Of a stretch of 20,855 nt of DNA, positions 1-7,243 are shown piece after piece. The translations under genes were made by a program, and so were the position numbers. The stretch's first letter is position 1, and every line of letters starts with the position of its first letter. The notes beneath the pieces are model-generated. The model saw nothing but the letters and a program-made list of their open reading frames with translations. It was not told where the DNA came from and searched no databases. Origin of the DNA: an uncultured Eubacteriales bacterium (GTDB taxonomy: Bacteria; Bacillota; Clostridia; Oscillospirales; Butyricicoccaceae); assembly GCA_905199135.1 (NCBI GenBank), contig CAJKFC010000023.1, forward strand, positions 1 to 20,855. Direction: 5' to 3'.

Positions 1-2
1 CG

Positions 3-68
3 GTCCTGCTGTGCTACACCCTGTTCAAGACCGGCAGCCTTGCAAAATCCCTGTTCGGTGCCCACTAA
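3..68 (+). CDS. C-terminal end of an unidentified protein (partial)
   Basis: An open frame enters from the left edge and ends in TAA at 66-68. It encodes about 21 residues with a hydrophobic start (VLLCYTLFKTG) and a short polar tail. The ribosome site of the next gene begins inside this stop codon region, so the two genes look co-transcribed. The fragment is too short to assign to a family. The hydrophobic character suggests the end of a membrane protein, but that is only an impression. Confidence 0.45.
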   Translation, partial: VLLCYTLFKTGSLAKSLFGAH

Positions 69-81
69 AGGAGGCAGATAT

Positions 82-453
82 TTGAGAGTAGGCCTTATTG
101 ATGTGGACTCGCACAATTTTCCCAACCTGTGTCTGATGAAGCTCTCGGAGTATCACACCAGACGCGGGGACCGGGTGGAATGGTGGGACCCTGCAAAGCA
201 ATATGACCTTGTTTATAAAAGCCGGGTATTTACAGACACCTATTCCAAAGACACCATACAGGTGAACAATGCGGATAAGGTCATCCAGGGCGGTACAGGT
301 TACGGCCCCGGCGAAAACCTCCCGCATGAGATTGAGCATATTCGGCCGGACTATTTTCTATATCCGCGGTTTTTAGGTACAGCCTACGGCTTTTTAAGCC
401 GTGGCTGTCCAAGGAACTGCGGATTTTGCATTGTCAGCGGAAAAGAAGGGCGC
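82..453 (+). pseudogene. Radical SAM protein, N-terminal fragment
   Basis: The start is a TTG at 82, preceded by AGGAGG about 8 nt upstream. Roughly 124 residues look native. They open with a B12-binding-like segment (VGLIDVDSHNFPNL) and end at the radical SAM signature CX3CX2C (C109, C113, C116 in CPRNCGFC), which in this enzyme class binds the [4Fe-4S] cluster that cleaves S-adenosylmethionine. Just after the motif, near 442-460, the reading frame runs into the opposite strand of an FMN reductase gene. The frame stays open by chance to a stop at 574-576, but that tail is antisense sequence. Most of the TIM barrel is therefore missing and the product should be inactive. Similar proteins are, from memory, common in Firmicutes conjugative elements; no other element gene is visible here to test that. 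Confidence 0.7.
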
Positions 454-817
454 AGGAGCGTCCGTTGCCGCGCAGCAGATTGCTGCCGCCCTCTTCCAGG
501 GCAAAAAGGCGGTCGGCGGCCGTTCTTAGCTGTCCGCTCATGTTCCAATAGTAGAGGGGCGAGGCGAAAACTATGACATCGGCCTCTCTTACGGCGGGAT
601 AGATGAGATTCATGTCATCGTTCTGGACGCAGGGGCAATCCCTGCCGCTGTTTCCGCCGAAACAGCCTTTGCAGCCGTGAATATTCATCTTGTCGAGATG
701 AAAGACCGTAACGGAATTGCCCGACGCCTCGGCGCCCGCCTTAAAAGCCTCCGCAAGGGCCGATGTGTTGCCGTTTTTGCGGGGACTTCCGTTTAAAACA
801 ACTATTTTTTTGCTCAT
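434..817 (-). pseudogene. NAD(P)H-dependent FMN reductase / iron-sulfur flavoprotein-like, C-terminally truncated
   Basis: The start ATG at 817 has GGAGG 9 nt upstream (827-831); the alternative TTG at 823 would be only 3 nt from that site. The 127 residues begin with the flavodoxin-like phosphate-binding loop (VVLNGSPRKNGNTSALAE). A cysteine group (GCKGCFGG, DCPC) and the segment FASPLYYWNMSGQLR typical of the NADPH-dependent FMN reductase family follow. The family is usually about 180 residues or more; this frame ends in TGA at 434-436 shortly after NGRSCALLF, where it fuses to the cut radical SAM gene. It is transcribed divergently from an HxlR regulator, a common pairing in which the regulator responds to electrophiles or redox stress. 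The last strand and helix of the flavodoxin fold are missing, so function is doubtful. Confidence 0.75.
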
Positions 818-839
818 ATTCAATTACCTCCCGAAATAA

Positions 840-868
840 TTGACTTTAAATCATCTTTACGGTATAAT
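840..868 (+). promoter_or_regulatory. Sigma-A promoter of the HxlR-type regulator gene
   Basis: TTGACT at 840-845 and a perfect TATAAT at 863-868 are separated by exactly 17 bp. The box pair points toward the HxlR gene and would start transcription near 875. Confidence 0.75.
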
Positions 869-885
869 TTTAGCATGTGTTGTTT

Positions 886-903
886 GTGCTTACAAGTACG
901 CAC
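886..903. promoter_or_regulatory. Candidate HxlR operator (imperfect palindrome)
   Basis: The 18-bp sequence GTGCTTACAAGTACGCAC reads the same on both strands at 14 of 18 positions. Its core TAC-N2-GTA resembles the sites bound by YodB/HxlR-type regulators. It sits about 11 nt downstream of the predicted transcription start and upstream of the ribosome site, a position suited to autorepression. The pairing with the adjacent gene is inferred from position. Confidence 0.5.
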
Positions 904-938
904 ATTAAAGATATATACTATCTCGGAGGAAAGTGCAT

Positions 939-1277
939 ATGGCCAAGGAATGTATATCAAACTGCAAACTGGAGGAGACCGGCTTCAACTACACCATGTC
1001 TCTCATTCAGGGCAAGTATAAAATGTTTATACTTTATACCCTTATGGAATTCGGCGTTGTCCGTTTCAATGAGATGCACAAGTACATAGGCGGCATCACA
1101 TATAAGACTCTAAGCTCTACACTGAAACAGCTCGAAGCCGACGGTCTCATCGTCCGCAAGGAGTATCCTCAGATTCCCCCCAAGGTGGAATACAGCCTGA
1201 GCGAAAGAGGGCAGTCGCTTATGCCCATCCTCGATCAGATGTGCGAGTGGGGAGACAGAAACAGGGAAAAGGCATAG
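939..1277 (+). CDS. HxlR-family winged-helix transcriptional regulator
   Basis: The start ATG at 939 is 9 nt from GGAGG (925-929); a GTG at 933 in the same frame would be too close to it. The 112-residue product has the HxlR layout. It opens with an N-terminal cysteine segment (CISNCKLEETGFNYTMSLI), followed by a winged helix with GKYKMFILYTL and the recognition part FNEMHKYIGGITYKTLSSTL. It ends with the wing region PPKVEYSLSERGQSLMPIL. Members are small dimeric DNA-binding proteins, several sensing thiol-reactive compounds through an N-terminal cysteine; two cysteines lie in the first ten residues here. It is divergent from the truncated FMN reductase, its likely original target, and has its own promoter, operator candidate and terminator. 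The gene looks intact although its presumed target is broken. Confidence 0.9.
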   Translation: MAKECISNCKLEETGFNYTMSLIQGKYKMFILYTLMEFGVVRFNEMHKYIGGITYKTLSSTLKQLEADGLIVRKEYPQIPPKVEYSLSERGQSLMPILDQMCEWGDRNREKA

Positions 1278-1280
1278 AAA

Positions 1281-1307
1281 AAACGCCGCTTGTGCGGCGT
1301 TTTTTTA
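1281..1307. terminator. Intrinsic terminator between the HxlR and PucR genes (bidirectional)
   Basis: A 9-bp stem (1281-1289 with 1294-1302) with a TTGT loop is followed by a T-run on the plus strand and preceded by an A-run. It can end both the HxlR transcript and the convergent PucR transcript. Confidence 0.85.
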
Positions 1308-2903
1308 TTTCTGCATGCTTGTCATTTTGAAAAGCCTTACGGCGATTTCGGCCTGGGTGCGCTCGTCGGCGTCCTTAAAATCGGTGCCGAGCAGGGCGCA
1401 TATCCTGCCGTATCGGTATTTTGCCGTGTTGTAGTGGAGAAAGAGCCGTTCACCCGTCTGCTTGAGGTTCCAGCCGCTTTCGCACACGGCGGCAAAGGTG
1501 GAGGTCAGCTCGCCTCCCGTTTCGCCGTCCCATTTTATGAGGGGGCGGATATATGTATCGAGAAGTTCTTCGGCCTCGGGAGTACCCAAAAGCAGGTTGA
1601 CCAGCTTGTAAAGACCCAGCTTGTCATAGAGCACCACGGTGTTTTTGGCAGAAAGGCTTCGGCTTATGGCGACGCACTTCTTGCTCTCCTCGTAGCTCAA
1701 ATAAAGCTCCATGGGGTCGGATTTGTACCTGCCTATGGCTATGGTGGCGGTAAATCTGCCGCTTTCGGCTATCATTTTTCGCACATCTTCGAATATGTGC
1801 TCGGTTCTCGCCGCCTCGCTTTCGCTCTGGGACAGTATAAAGACGATGGCGTCGTTGAGCTTTGAGTATGCCACGGTGGGAAAGAGGTTTTTCACCATGC
1901 CGACTGTCTTGAGATATATGTCGTTCATGGCGTTTTCAAGGTGGCGGTTTTCGCCCTTGTCCAGTATTTTGCGGTAGTTTTCCTTAAAATCGTCGATGTC
2001 AACCGTGACCACCACGCCGCCCTTTGAAAAATCCCAGCCGTAAAGGCGGGAGCGGTTGAAAAGCTCCAAATGGGACTTGATGTTGGCGTAGATTATGTCG
2101 TGGACCAGCTCATCGCGGAACTTGCTCTCCACCTGGCTGTTGCTTATGCGCTTCTGCACATCGAGAATGAGAATGGTGGCGGCGTGCTCCAGAGCTATGT
2201 CAGAGCGGTCTATCGTCTCGCCCGTCCTCTTTCCCATGACGATGAGACCGTAGCCCATGGAGAGGTTTGAGACGGGGTAGGTGTCAAAATATCGGGGAAG
2301 GTCTTTCGAGAGGTCGGAGCCGGGCAGGCTCTCTATCTCCTCTTTGAGCTCAAAGCCCGAAGGCACAAAGAGACGGGAGAAATAGAGGTCGTAAAAGGCG
2401 GTCTCCCTGCCGATTATTCGGCTCAGGGTCAGAAGTATCTGCTCGACGCCCTGCTCGGTTATGGCGAGGCGGGTAAAGGAGCGGTGTATCTTTTCCGACA
2501 TGGCGAGAATCCTCGACTGCCTGTCGATGACCTCTCTCAGCACGGGGTTTATTATGTCGGTAAAGGCGAACTCGTTGGGAATGTATATGAGGGGAAAGCT
2601 CAGCCTGTCGGCGGTGTCGAGAGCCTCCTTGGGGATAGAGCCGAGAAAACGCCCCGTCTTTATGCCGAAGGCGCTGGCGCCGTTTTCGTTGAGCTTTTCG
2701 ATGAGGGGGGCTATGTAGGAGGGGTCTTCCTTTACGGGGTTGCCCGAGGTGATGAGAAATTCTCCGCCCTTCATCCAGCGGTATATGTCGAGGGCGTCCA
2801 TGACGCTGACCGTCGAGACGGTGCGGTTTTCGCCCCCTTTGCCCGCCACTATTTCAAGCCCTTTGAGAGGGGGCATGGATAGCATTTCCTTTACTGTCAG
2901 CAT
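1305..2903 (-). CDS. PucR-family transcriptional regulator
   Basis: The 532-residue product begins with the PucR N-terminal sensory domain (about residues 1-125, with MLTVKEMLSMPPLKGLEIVA and later GIKTGRFLGSIP). A GGDEF-like/CdaR-type middle region follows, and the C-terminal PucR helix-turn-helix is at about 475-510 (NLKQTGERLFLHYNTAKYR). The family controls purine, amino acid or other nitrogen-source catabolism genes, usually as an activator that senses a substrate. The ATG at 2903 is preceded by GGAG about 6 nt away. The gene lies on the same strand just downstream of the amidohydrolase/M20/permease operon, but a terminator and its own promoter separate them, so it is a distinct transcript. 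It is the obvious candidate regulator of that operon; the inducer is unknown. Confidence 0.9.
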   Translation of the reverse strand: MLTVKEMLSMPPLKGLEIVAGKGGENRTVSTVSVMDALDIYRWMKGGEFLITSGNPVKEDPSYIAPLIEKLNENGASAFGIKTGRFLGSIPKEALDTADRLSFPLIYIPNEFAFTDIINPVLREVIDRQSRILAMSEKIHRSFTRLAITEQGVEQILLTLSRIIGRETAFYDLYFSRLFVPSGFELKEEIESLPGSDLSKDLPRYFDTYPVSNLSMGYGLIVMGKRTGETIDRSDIALEHAATILILDVQKRISNSQVESKFRDELVHDIIYANIKSHLELFNRSRLYGWDFSKGGVVVTVDIDDFKENYRKILDKGENRHLENAMNDIYLKTVGMVKNLFPTVAYSKLNDAIVFILSQSESEAARTEHIFEDVRKMIAESGRFTATIAIGRYKSDPMELYLSYEESKKCVAISRSLSAKNTVVLYDKLGLYKLVNLLLGTPEAEELLDTYIRPLIKWDGETGGELTSTFAAVCESGWNLKQTGERLFLHYNTAKYRYGRICALLGTDFKDADERTQAEIAVRLFKMTSMQK

Positions 2904-2933
2904 ACGGGGTCTCCTTTTGTAAATGATAAGGAT

Positions 2934-2962
2934 ATTTTAGCACAGATCAGATTAAAAAGCAA
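2934..2962 (-). promoter_or_regulatory. Promoter of the PucR-type gene
   Basis: On the minus strand TTGCTT (2957-2962) and TAAAAT (2934-2939) are 17 bp apart, and a TG lies one base before the -10 box (extended -10). The sequence TCTGTGCTA across the -10 box recurs at the promoter of the amidohydrolase gene. Confidence 0.5.
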
Positions 2963-2987
2963 AAAAAGAGCCCCGAAGGGCTCTTTT
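2961..2987 (-). terminator. Terminator of the amidohydrolase/M20/permease operon
   Basis: On the minus strand a stem with GAGCCC/GGGCTC core (2964-2973 with 2978-2987) closes on a stable TTCG tetraloop and ends in seven T. It begins 14 nt after the permease stop codon. Its T-run overlaps the -35 box of the PucR gene. Confidence 0.88.
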
Positions 2988-3001
2988 CTTATAAGGTATG
3001 T

Positions 3002-4189
3002 TTAGAAGCCGAGACCCTGGAGCACTATGGCGACTATGCAGGTGCAAAGAGCCATGGACAGGACATTGGCGTTGGTGCCGTGGACATCTTCGGGCAGTTT
3101 TGCCGAGAAGAACTCGGCTACGGGGCCGCCCAAAATGCCGCCAAGCACGCCCGAGATAATAGCGACGGGCAGAGTGCCGCCGAACATGAGCACGCAGGCG
3201 GGGGCTACCGAAACCACAGGCACATATGTGGCGTACCAGCCGCCCTTTTCAAACTTGTGGGCGTAGAGGAATATGCCGACGCCTGCGCCTATGAACTGGG
3301 AGAGCACCAGAGCGCCCATGGTCTGACCGCCCGCTCCGTAGCCCGACATATCGCCCGATATGACGGTATCTATGAGCAGACCGATGAGAAGGAATATGGA
3401 GGCCACCTCATTGCCGTAGAAATGGGGCTCTGTAAACTCGGCGAGAGCTCTTCTCAGAGACCAGAGGGGGCTGTATACATTCTCCTCGGGCTTGGGAGTC
3501 TTGCGGTGGGGCTTTACGGGAACTTTCTTTACAAAGGGAAGTATCTTGACCACCATGCATATCATGATGCCCGAGATTGCCATGGCCGTCACATTGGCCA
3601 CGACGCCGGGAACGCCCAGCATGGGAATTACTGTATTTCCCAGCCAATAGGACACGGGGGCGCACACGAGGCCGCCGAGAATCGAGCCTGTGAGAAGGGC
3701 GGGAATACTGGGGCCGTAGAGCAGCATGATGGAGGGCGGAGCGCCGACCACAGCTATAAAGGTCGGTATCCATGTGACGCCCTCGGCGGCGTCAAACCAG
3801 CCGATGTAGCCGAATACGAAGAGGGCGAGAGCCAGCGATATGAGCTGGGAAGCCAGAACATAGGGCCACATGGCGGAGCTGCCGTAGCATATGTCAAATC
3901 CGCTGTACTTGGAGTTCTTTATGCTGAGGCGCCATGCCACAAAGCCGCCCACTATCACCATTATACCGGAGAAGATACCGGCGAAAAAGTTGGGCTCGGT
4001 GAAGTTCATAAAGAACCAGTATATCTGTTTTATAAAATCATTTGTTATGCCGTCGATTATCGAGCTGTAAGCCAAAGTCTGTCCTGCGCCCGATATGGCG
4101 GGAATTATAAAGTAAAATGCAAAGCCCACGATCAGGGTCAGAAGCAGACCGAGAGGAGAGCCGAGCTTTGTTTTTTTACTGTCTGACAT
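3002..4189 (-). CDS. Polytopic membrane protein, putative permease with two homologous halves
   Basis: The 395-residue product is strongly hydrophobic throughout, with about ten membrane segments and a basic loop near residues 220-235 (KKVPVKPHRKTPKP). Reading the protein against itself shows two related halves. FTEPNFF near 63-69 matches FTEPHFY near 252-258. ASQLISLALALFVFGY near 113 matches LSQFIGAGVGIFLYAH near 296. SILGGLVCAPVSYWL near 169 matches GVLGGILGGPVAEFF near 347. This duplication is typical of secondary transporters, but I do not recognise the family. It is 11 nt downstream of the M20 gene, in one operon with that hydrolase and the amidohydrolase and next to a PucR regulator, so uptake of their substrate is the likely role. 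Export cannot be excluded. Confidence 0.75.
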   Translation of the reverse strand: MSDSKKTKLGSPLGLLLTLIVGFAFYFIIPAISGAGQTLAYSSIIDGITNDFIKQIYWFFMNFTEPNFFAGIFSGIMVIVGGFVAWRLSIKNSKYSGFDICYGSSAMWPYVLASQLISLALALFVFGYIGWFDAAEGVTWIPTFIAVVGAPPSIMLLYGPSIPALLTGSILGGLVCAPVSYWLGNTVIPMLGVPGVVANVTAMAISGIMICMVVKILPFVKKVPVKPHRKTPKPEENVYSPLWSLRRALAEFTEPHFYGNEVASIFLLIGLLIDTVISGDMSGYGAGGQTMGALVLSQFIGAGVGIFLYAHKFEKGGWYATYVPVVSVAPACVLMFGGTLPVAIISGVLGGILGGPVAEFFSAKLPEDVHGTNANVLSMALCTCIVAIVLQGLGF

Positions 4190-4200
4190 GGTTTATCCCC

Positions 4201-5352
4201 CTAAAAACAGTATTTTTTAATGTAGTCGAAGTACACCTTTGCCATTCTTGTCATGGAGCTTATCTCGACTCTTTCGTCGGTCTGATGAGCCATGAGGTCG
4301 TCGCCCGGACCGAAAATTACAAAGGGAGCTTTTACGGCAGGTATGACCTGAGAGGCGTCGGTGTAGAAGAAAAGACCTTTTTTGCCGTCCTTGAGGCCGT
4401 TTTCACGGCATATTTCGGCGACAGCCTCCACAAAGGGGTGATCCTCGGGAGTGGCGACTGCGGGACGGTTGTTGATGACCTCTATCTCTATGGAAAGACC
4501 TTCCTTTTCATTCGCCATGGTCTCTGCCAGCTTTTTGGCTCCCTCGATTACTTTGTCATGGTCGATGTCGGTGAGGGTGCGCATATCGAGCTCCATCTCG
4601 CAGTAGGCGGGAATGACATTTGTCATAATGCCGCCCTGAAGCTTTGTGACGCTGACGGTGGTGCTGCCCAGATACTTGTCACAGCTTGTGCGGTTTACAA
4701 GGGGCAGGAAGCGGCTGTAAAACTCCATGGTCTTTTCGACGGCGTTTATGCCCACCTCGGGTCTTGAACCGTGGGAAAGGCGTCCCGTCGTCTTGATTCT
4801 CAGCCACAGAGCGCCCTTTTCGCACACGCCGATGTCCTCATTTGTGGGCTCGGCTACAAAAAAGGCCTTTACGGTCTGCATCCACTCGTCTTTTGCAACG
4901 GCGAGGGCGCCCAGACCGCCCACTTCCTCGTCGGCTGTAAAGCAGAGGTATATGGGCTCTTTGGGAGTTTTATTAAGAGAGAGGGTCTCCAAAGCGGCGG
5001 CAATCATGGAGCAGTCGCCGCTCTTCATGTCGGCGGCACCGCGTCCGTAGATATAGCCGTCCTTTTCGCAGGCAGCCAGAGGGTCAAAGCTCCATTTGGA
5101 GACATCGCCCGTGGCCACCGTGTCGGTATGTCCTACAAAAGCCACACCGCCCGTCTCGCTTTCGCCCTTTATCTTGATGATGAGGGTCTCACGGCCGTTT
5201 CCGTGGTCGATGACCTTTTTCTCAATATTTTCGGGGAAATGGGAAAGCACGACTTTTACCATTCTCGCCTCGTTGCCCTCGGGCTGACGGGTGTCGGTGT
5301 TTATGAATTCTTTGAGGAGTGATGCGCAGAAATTATCGCTTATGTAAGACAT
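4201..5352 (-). CDS. M20-family metallohydrolase (ArgE/DapE-like)
   Basis: The 383-residue product has the full set of M20 di-zinc motifs. They are H75 in GHTDT, D108 in GRGAADMKSG, the catalytic/metal pair E142-E143 in TADEEVGG, E168 in VAEPT, and H356 in MAHQTDE. The lid-domain histidine H194 lies in RLSHGSRP. Known relatives hydrolyse N-acyl, N-carbamoyl or peptide amide bonds of amino acids (ArgE, DapE, acylases, YgeY type); the sequence alone does not fix the substrate. The ATG at 5352 has GGAAG 8 nt upstream. It sits 22 nt after the amidohydrolase gene and 11 nt before the permease gene. An amidohydrolase followed by an M20 enzyme recalls hydantoinase/carbamoylase pairs, in which a ring is opened and the product then deacylated; that parallel is inference. 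Confidence 0.85.
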   Translation of the reverse strand: MSYISDNFCASLLKEFINTDTRQPEGNEARMVKVVLSHFPENIEKKVIDHGNGRETLIIKIKGESETGGVAFVGHTDTVATGDVSKWSFDPLAACEKDGYIYGRGAADMKSGDCSMIAAALETLSLNKTPKEPIYLCFTADEEVGGLGALAVAKDEWMQTVKAFFVAEPTNEDIGVCEKGALWLRIKTTGRLSHGSRPEVGINAVEKTMEFYSRFLPLVNRTSCDKYLGSTTVSVTKLQGGIMTNVIPAYCEMELDMRTLTDIDHDKVIEGAKKLAETMANEKEGLSIEIEVINNRPAVATPEDHPFVEAVAEICRENGLKDGKKGLFFYTDASQVIPAVKAPFVIFGPGDDLMAHQTDERVEISSMTRMAKVYFDYIKKYCF

Positions 5353-5374
5353 TTTGTATTCTTCCTTTTCTGAT

Positions 5375-6724
5375 TTATTTTGTGTAGCTGAAAGCTGCCA
5401 AATCGCCTATGCCTGTCTTTCTCAGCATGCCGAACTTGGATATCCAGCCGCCCGCACCGGAATTTCTTCTGACGATGCGGTTTTCAAACGAGACGATGTT
5501 GCCGTTGACTATTGTATAGGTGGCAAGCTTGTCGTCGGGGTCGATGACGGTGATGTTGGCGAGAGCGCCTGCGCCGATGTGGCCGCACTTCTCTGTCCAC
5601 CAGGGGTTGTGGGTGGTTTCACCGATGAGCTTTGCGGGGTTATAGGTCATGGAAGCCACCGACTGCGAGAGCGACCATACGCCCATTTCGGCAAGCTCCA
5701 GAATTGCGGGGATATTGTCTCTCGTGTCGCCGAAGCCCTTCATTGTGGCGTCGTTCTGACCGTCCGAGATGAGTATGTTGACCTTGCCCGATGCCAGAGC
5801 GTCGTATGCCACCTGCTGTGCTTCCTTGGGCATCTGCAAGCCTTCGCGGCTGCCTCTGCCTTTTCTCAGCATTGTTGTGACAAACTCAGCCGAGATGTTC
5901 TTGCCGTTTACAAGGGCGAGAACTCTCTTCATGCCCTCTACGGCGTCGGCGTGAGAGCCGCAGCCTGCCGCAGTGGCGTGAGCCAGATGAAGTCTTCTGC
6001 CCTTGGAGAGGGATACAAGTCTTTCGGCGTGGGCGGGGTCCTGTGTATGGGACATATAGATGAGACCTGCCTTGTCGGTGATCTCAAAGATCTTTTCGAT
6101 GTTCTCGTCGGACATGATAAAGTGGCCCATGTGGTCCTTGATGCCGACGGTGAGGGGAGCTGTCGTGATGGTTATGCCGTTTCTCGACATTTTTCTCGAT
6201 GCTGTCTCGTCATCGAGCTCGCCCTTGAAGAGCTTTATTATCTCTTCCACAGAGAGCATTGTGCCGAGAACATTGCAGGCGCCGAGATATACGCCGAGGT
6301 TCATGGGCAGGCCGCGGTCGATTTCCGCGCCGAGAAGGGACGGAGCCATAAATGTGTTGCCTGCTCCGGGGGAAAGACCCATTGTGACGCCGTCCTGTGC
6401 CGCGCCCATTATGGGGTTGGTGGTCACTTCAAAGAGGTCTCCCAGATGGAGGTGCATGTCGATAAGGCCGGGGACGACGAGAAGTCCCTCGCAGTTTACC
6501 ACGATGTCGCCCTTTTCGGGTTTGATGTCGTCAGATACAAGGGTGATTTCGCCCTTTTCAAAGGCGATGTCCTTTACGGCGTCGATGCCGTTTTTGGGGT
6601 CTATAACCCTGCCGCCTTTGAGAACTGTGCGGCCGCTTTTCTGTATGTCGCCTATGGTGTCCTGCATTTTGCCGTTTCTCACGGTGGCCATGACGGACGA
6701 GAGATTGTTTACCGTTTCATACAT
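5375..6724 (-). CDS. Metal-dependent amidohydrolase (cyclic amidase/deacetylase-like)
   Basis: The 449-residue product is a member of the amidohydrolase superfamily. A short beta-domain with LKGGRVIDPKNGID leads into the metal-binding HxH (H91, H93 in PGLIDMHLHLGD). Further ligand candidates are K196 in VGIKDHMGH (possibly the bridging carboxylated lysine), H226 in YMSHTQD, H249 in HLAHATA, and the catalytic aspartate D321 in LISDGQND. The C-terminal part returns to the beta-domain (GALANITVIDPDDK). Relatives act on cyclic or linear amides (hydantoinases, dihydroorotases, deacetylases). The start ATG at 6724 has GGGAGG 8 nt upstream. It is the first gene of the operon that continues with the M20 enzyme and the permease. 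The start is preceded by an extended -10 promoter that shares a motif with the PucR promoter. An unusual feature is the roughly 30-residue N-terminal extension before the first beta-strand. Confidence 0.82.
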   Translation of the reverse strand: MYETVNNLSSVMATVRNGKMQDTIGDIQKSGRTVLKGGRVIDPKNGIDAVKDIAFEKGEITLVSDDIKPEKGDIVVNCEGLLVVPGLIDMHLHLGDLFEVTTNPIMGAAQDGVTMGLSPGAGNTFMAPSLLGAEIDRGLPMNLGVYLGACNVLGTMLSVEEIIKLFKGELDDETASRKMSRNGITITTAPLTVGIKDHMGHFIMSDENIEKIFEITDKAGLIYMSHTQDPAHAERLVSLSKGRRLHLAHATAAGCGSHADAVEGMKRVLALVNGKNISAEFVTTMLRKGRGSREGLQMPKEAQQVAYDALASGKVNILISDGQNDATMKGFGDTRDNIPAILELAEMGVWSLSQSVASMTYNPAKLIGETTHNPWWTEKCGHIGAGALANITVIDPDDKLATYTIVNGNIVSFENRIVRRNSGAGGWISKFGMLRKTGIGDLAAFSYTK

Positions 6725-6755
6725 GATTTATTCCTCCCTTTTATTGGTTGATACA

Positions 6756-6784
6756 AGTATAGCACAGAACTAAACCGTTATCAT
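6756..6784 (-). promoter_or_regulatory. Promoter of the amidohydrolase operon (extended -10)
   Basis: TATACT (6756-6761 on the minus strand) is preceded by TGC, an extended -10 element. The -35 region (ATGATA) is poor, as expected of a promoter that needs an activator. TCTGTGCTA at 6759-6767 matches the PucR promoter exactly. Further upstream AAAATGT is repeated with a 10-bp period at 6831-6837 and 6841-6847, which could be a regulator site. Confidence 0.45.
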
Positions 6785-6938
6785 TGTATTTAAAGAACAA
6801 TAATTTAATGTTTGAAATGTAATTTTCGACAAAATGTTTTAAAATGTGACAATAATAAGCCGTAAAAAAACCGCCCGTTGATATGGCTTTATAATGGATG
6901 TTTTATAGTCAATAAGGATAACTATTTTATAAGAAAAG

Positions 6939-7205
6939 TTAATTATCAATAAATTCTCGAAATCTACGTAAAGCATTGATTACTGCATTATGAGATTTTC
7001 TTCCAAGAGCTTCTTTCTTACCACCGACTTCGTATTCAGATAGAATATGACCTATGTTATAAGCGAGAGTTTCATATGTCATACCTTCATACTTACAGAC
7101 ATTATCCACTCTGTTTATATAGTCACCTACAGTACTTGGTTTTCCTTTTGGCGTAATAATTTTATAACCTTGTGATATTAAATATTCTCTAAACTTTTCT
7201 CTCAT
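6939..7205 (-). CDS. Small protein of unknown function, helical, recombinase N-domain-like
   Basis: The 88-residue protein starts at ATG 7205 with AGAGG about 7 nt upstream. It is predicted mainly helical and carries the pattern STVGDYINRVDNVCKYEG, then TYETLAYNIGHILSEYE, a GGKKEALGRKSH turn and a final helix NALRRFREFIDN. This layout recalls the four-helix SAM-like N-terminal domain of tyrosine recombinases, but there is no catalytic domain, so it is not an integrase. Similar modules may accompany restriction or HNH enzymes; I cannot assign it. It lies 38 nt after the lipoprotein gene on the same strand, so they may be co-transcribed. Both genes are markedly more AT-rich than the neighbouring genes, which suggests acquisition. 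Confidence 0.6.
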   Translation of the reverse strand: MREKFREYLISQGYKIITPKGKPSTVGDYINRVDNVCKYEGMTYETLAYNIGHILSEYEVGGKKEALGRKSHNAVINALRRFREFIDN

Positions 7206-7243
7206 TGTATAGTACCTCTGTTTTGTGTTTTCAATAGAAATTG

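Noticed and set aside
3080..4186. 368-residue plus-strand frame opposite the permease gene
   Set aside because: Composition is His/Tyr/Gly-rich without membrane or soluble domain pattern; the minus strand encodes the membrane protein.
5354..6751. 465-residue plus-strand frame opposite the amidohydrolase gene
   Set aside because: Antisense shadow: the minus frame carries all amidohydrolase motifs, a good ribosome site and operon spacing.
6939..7205. Integrase fragment
   Set aside because: The length is complete with its own start and ribosome site, and there is no sign of a catalytic domain before or after it in any frame.
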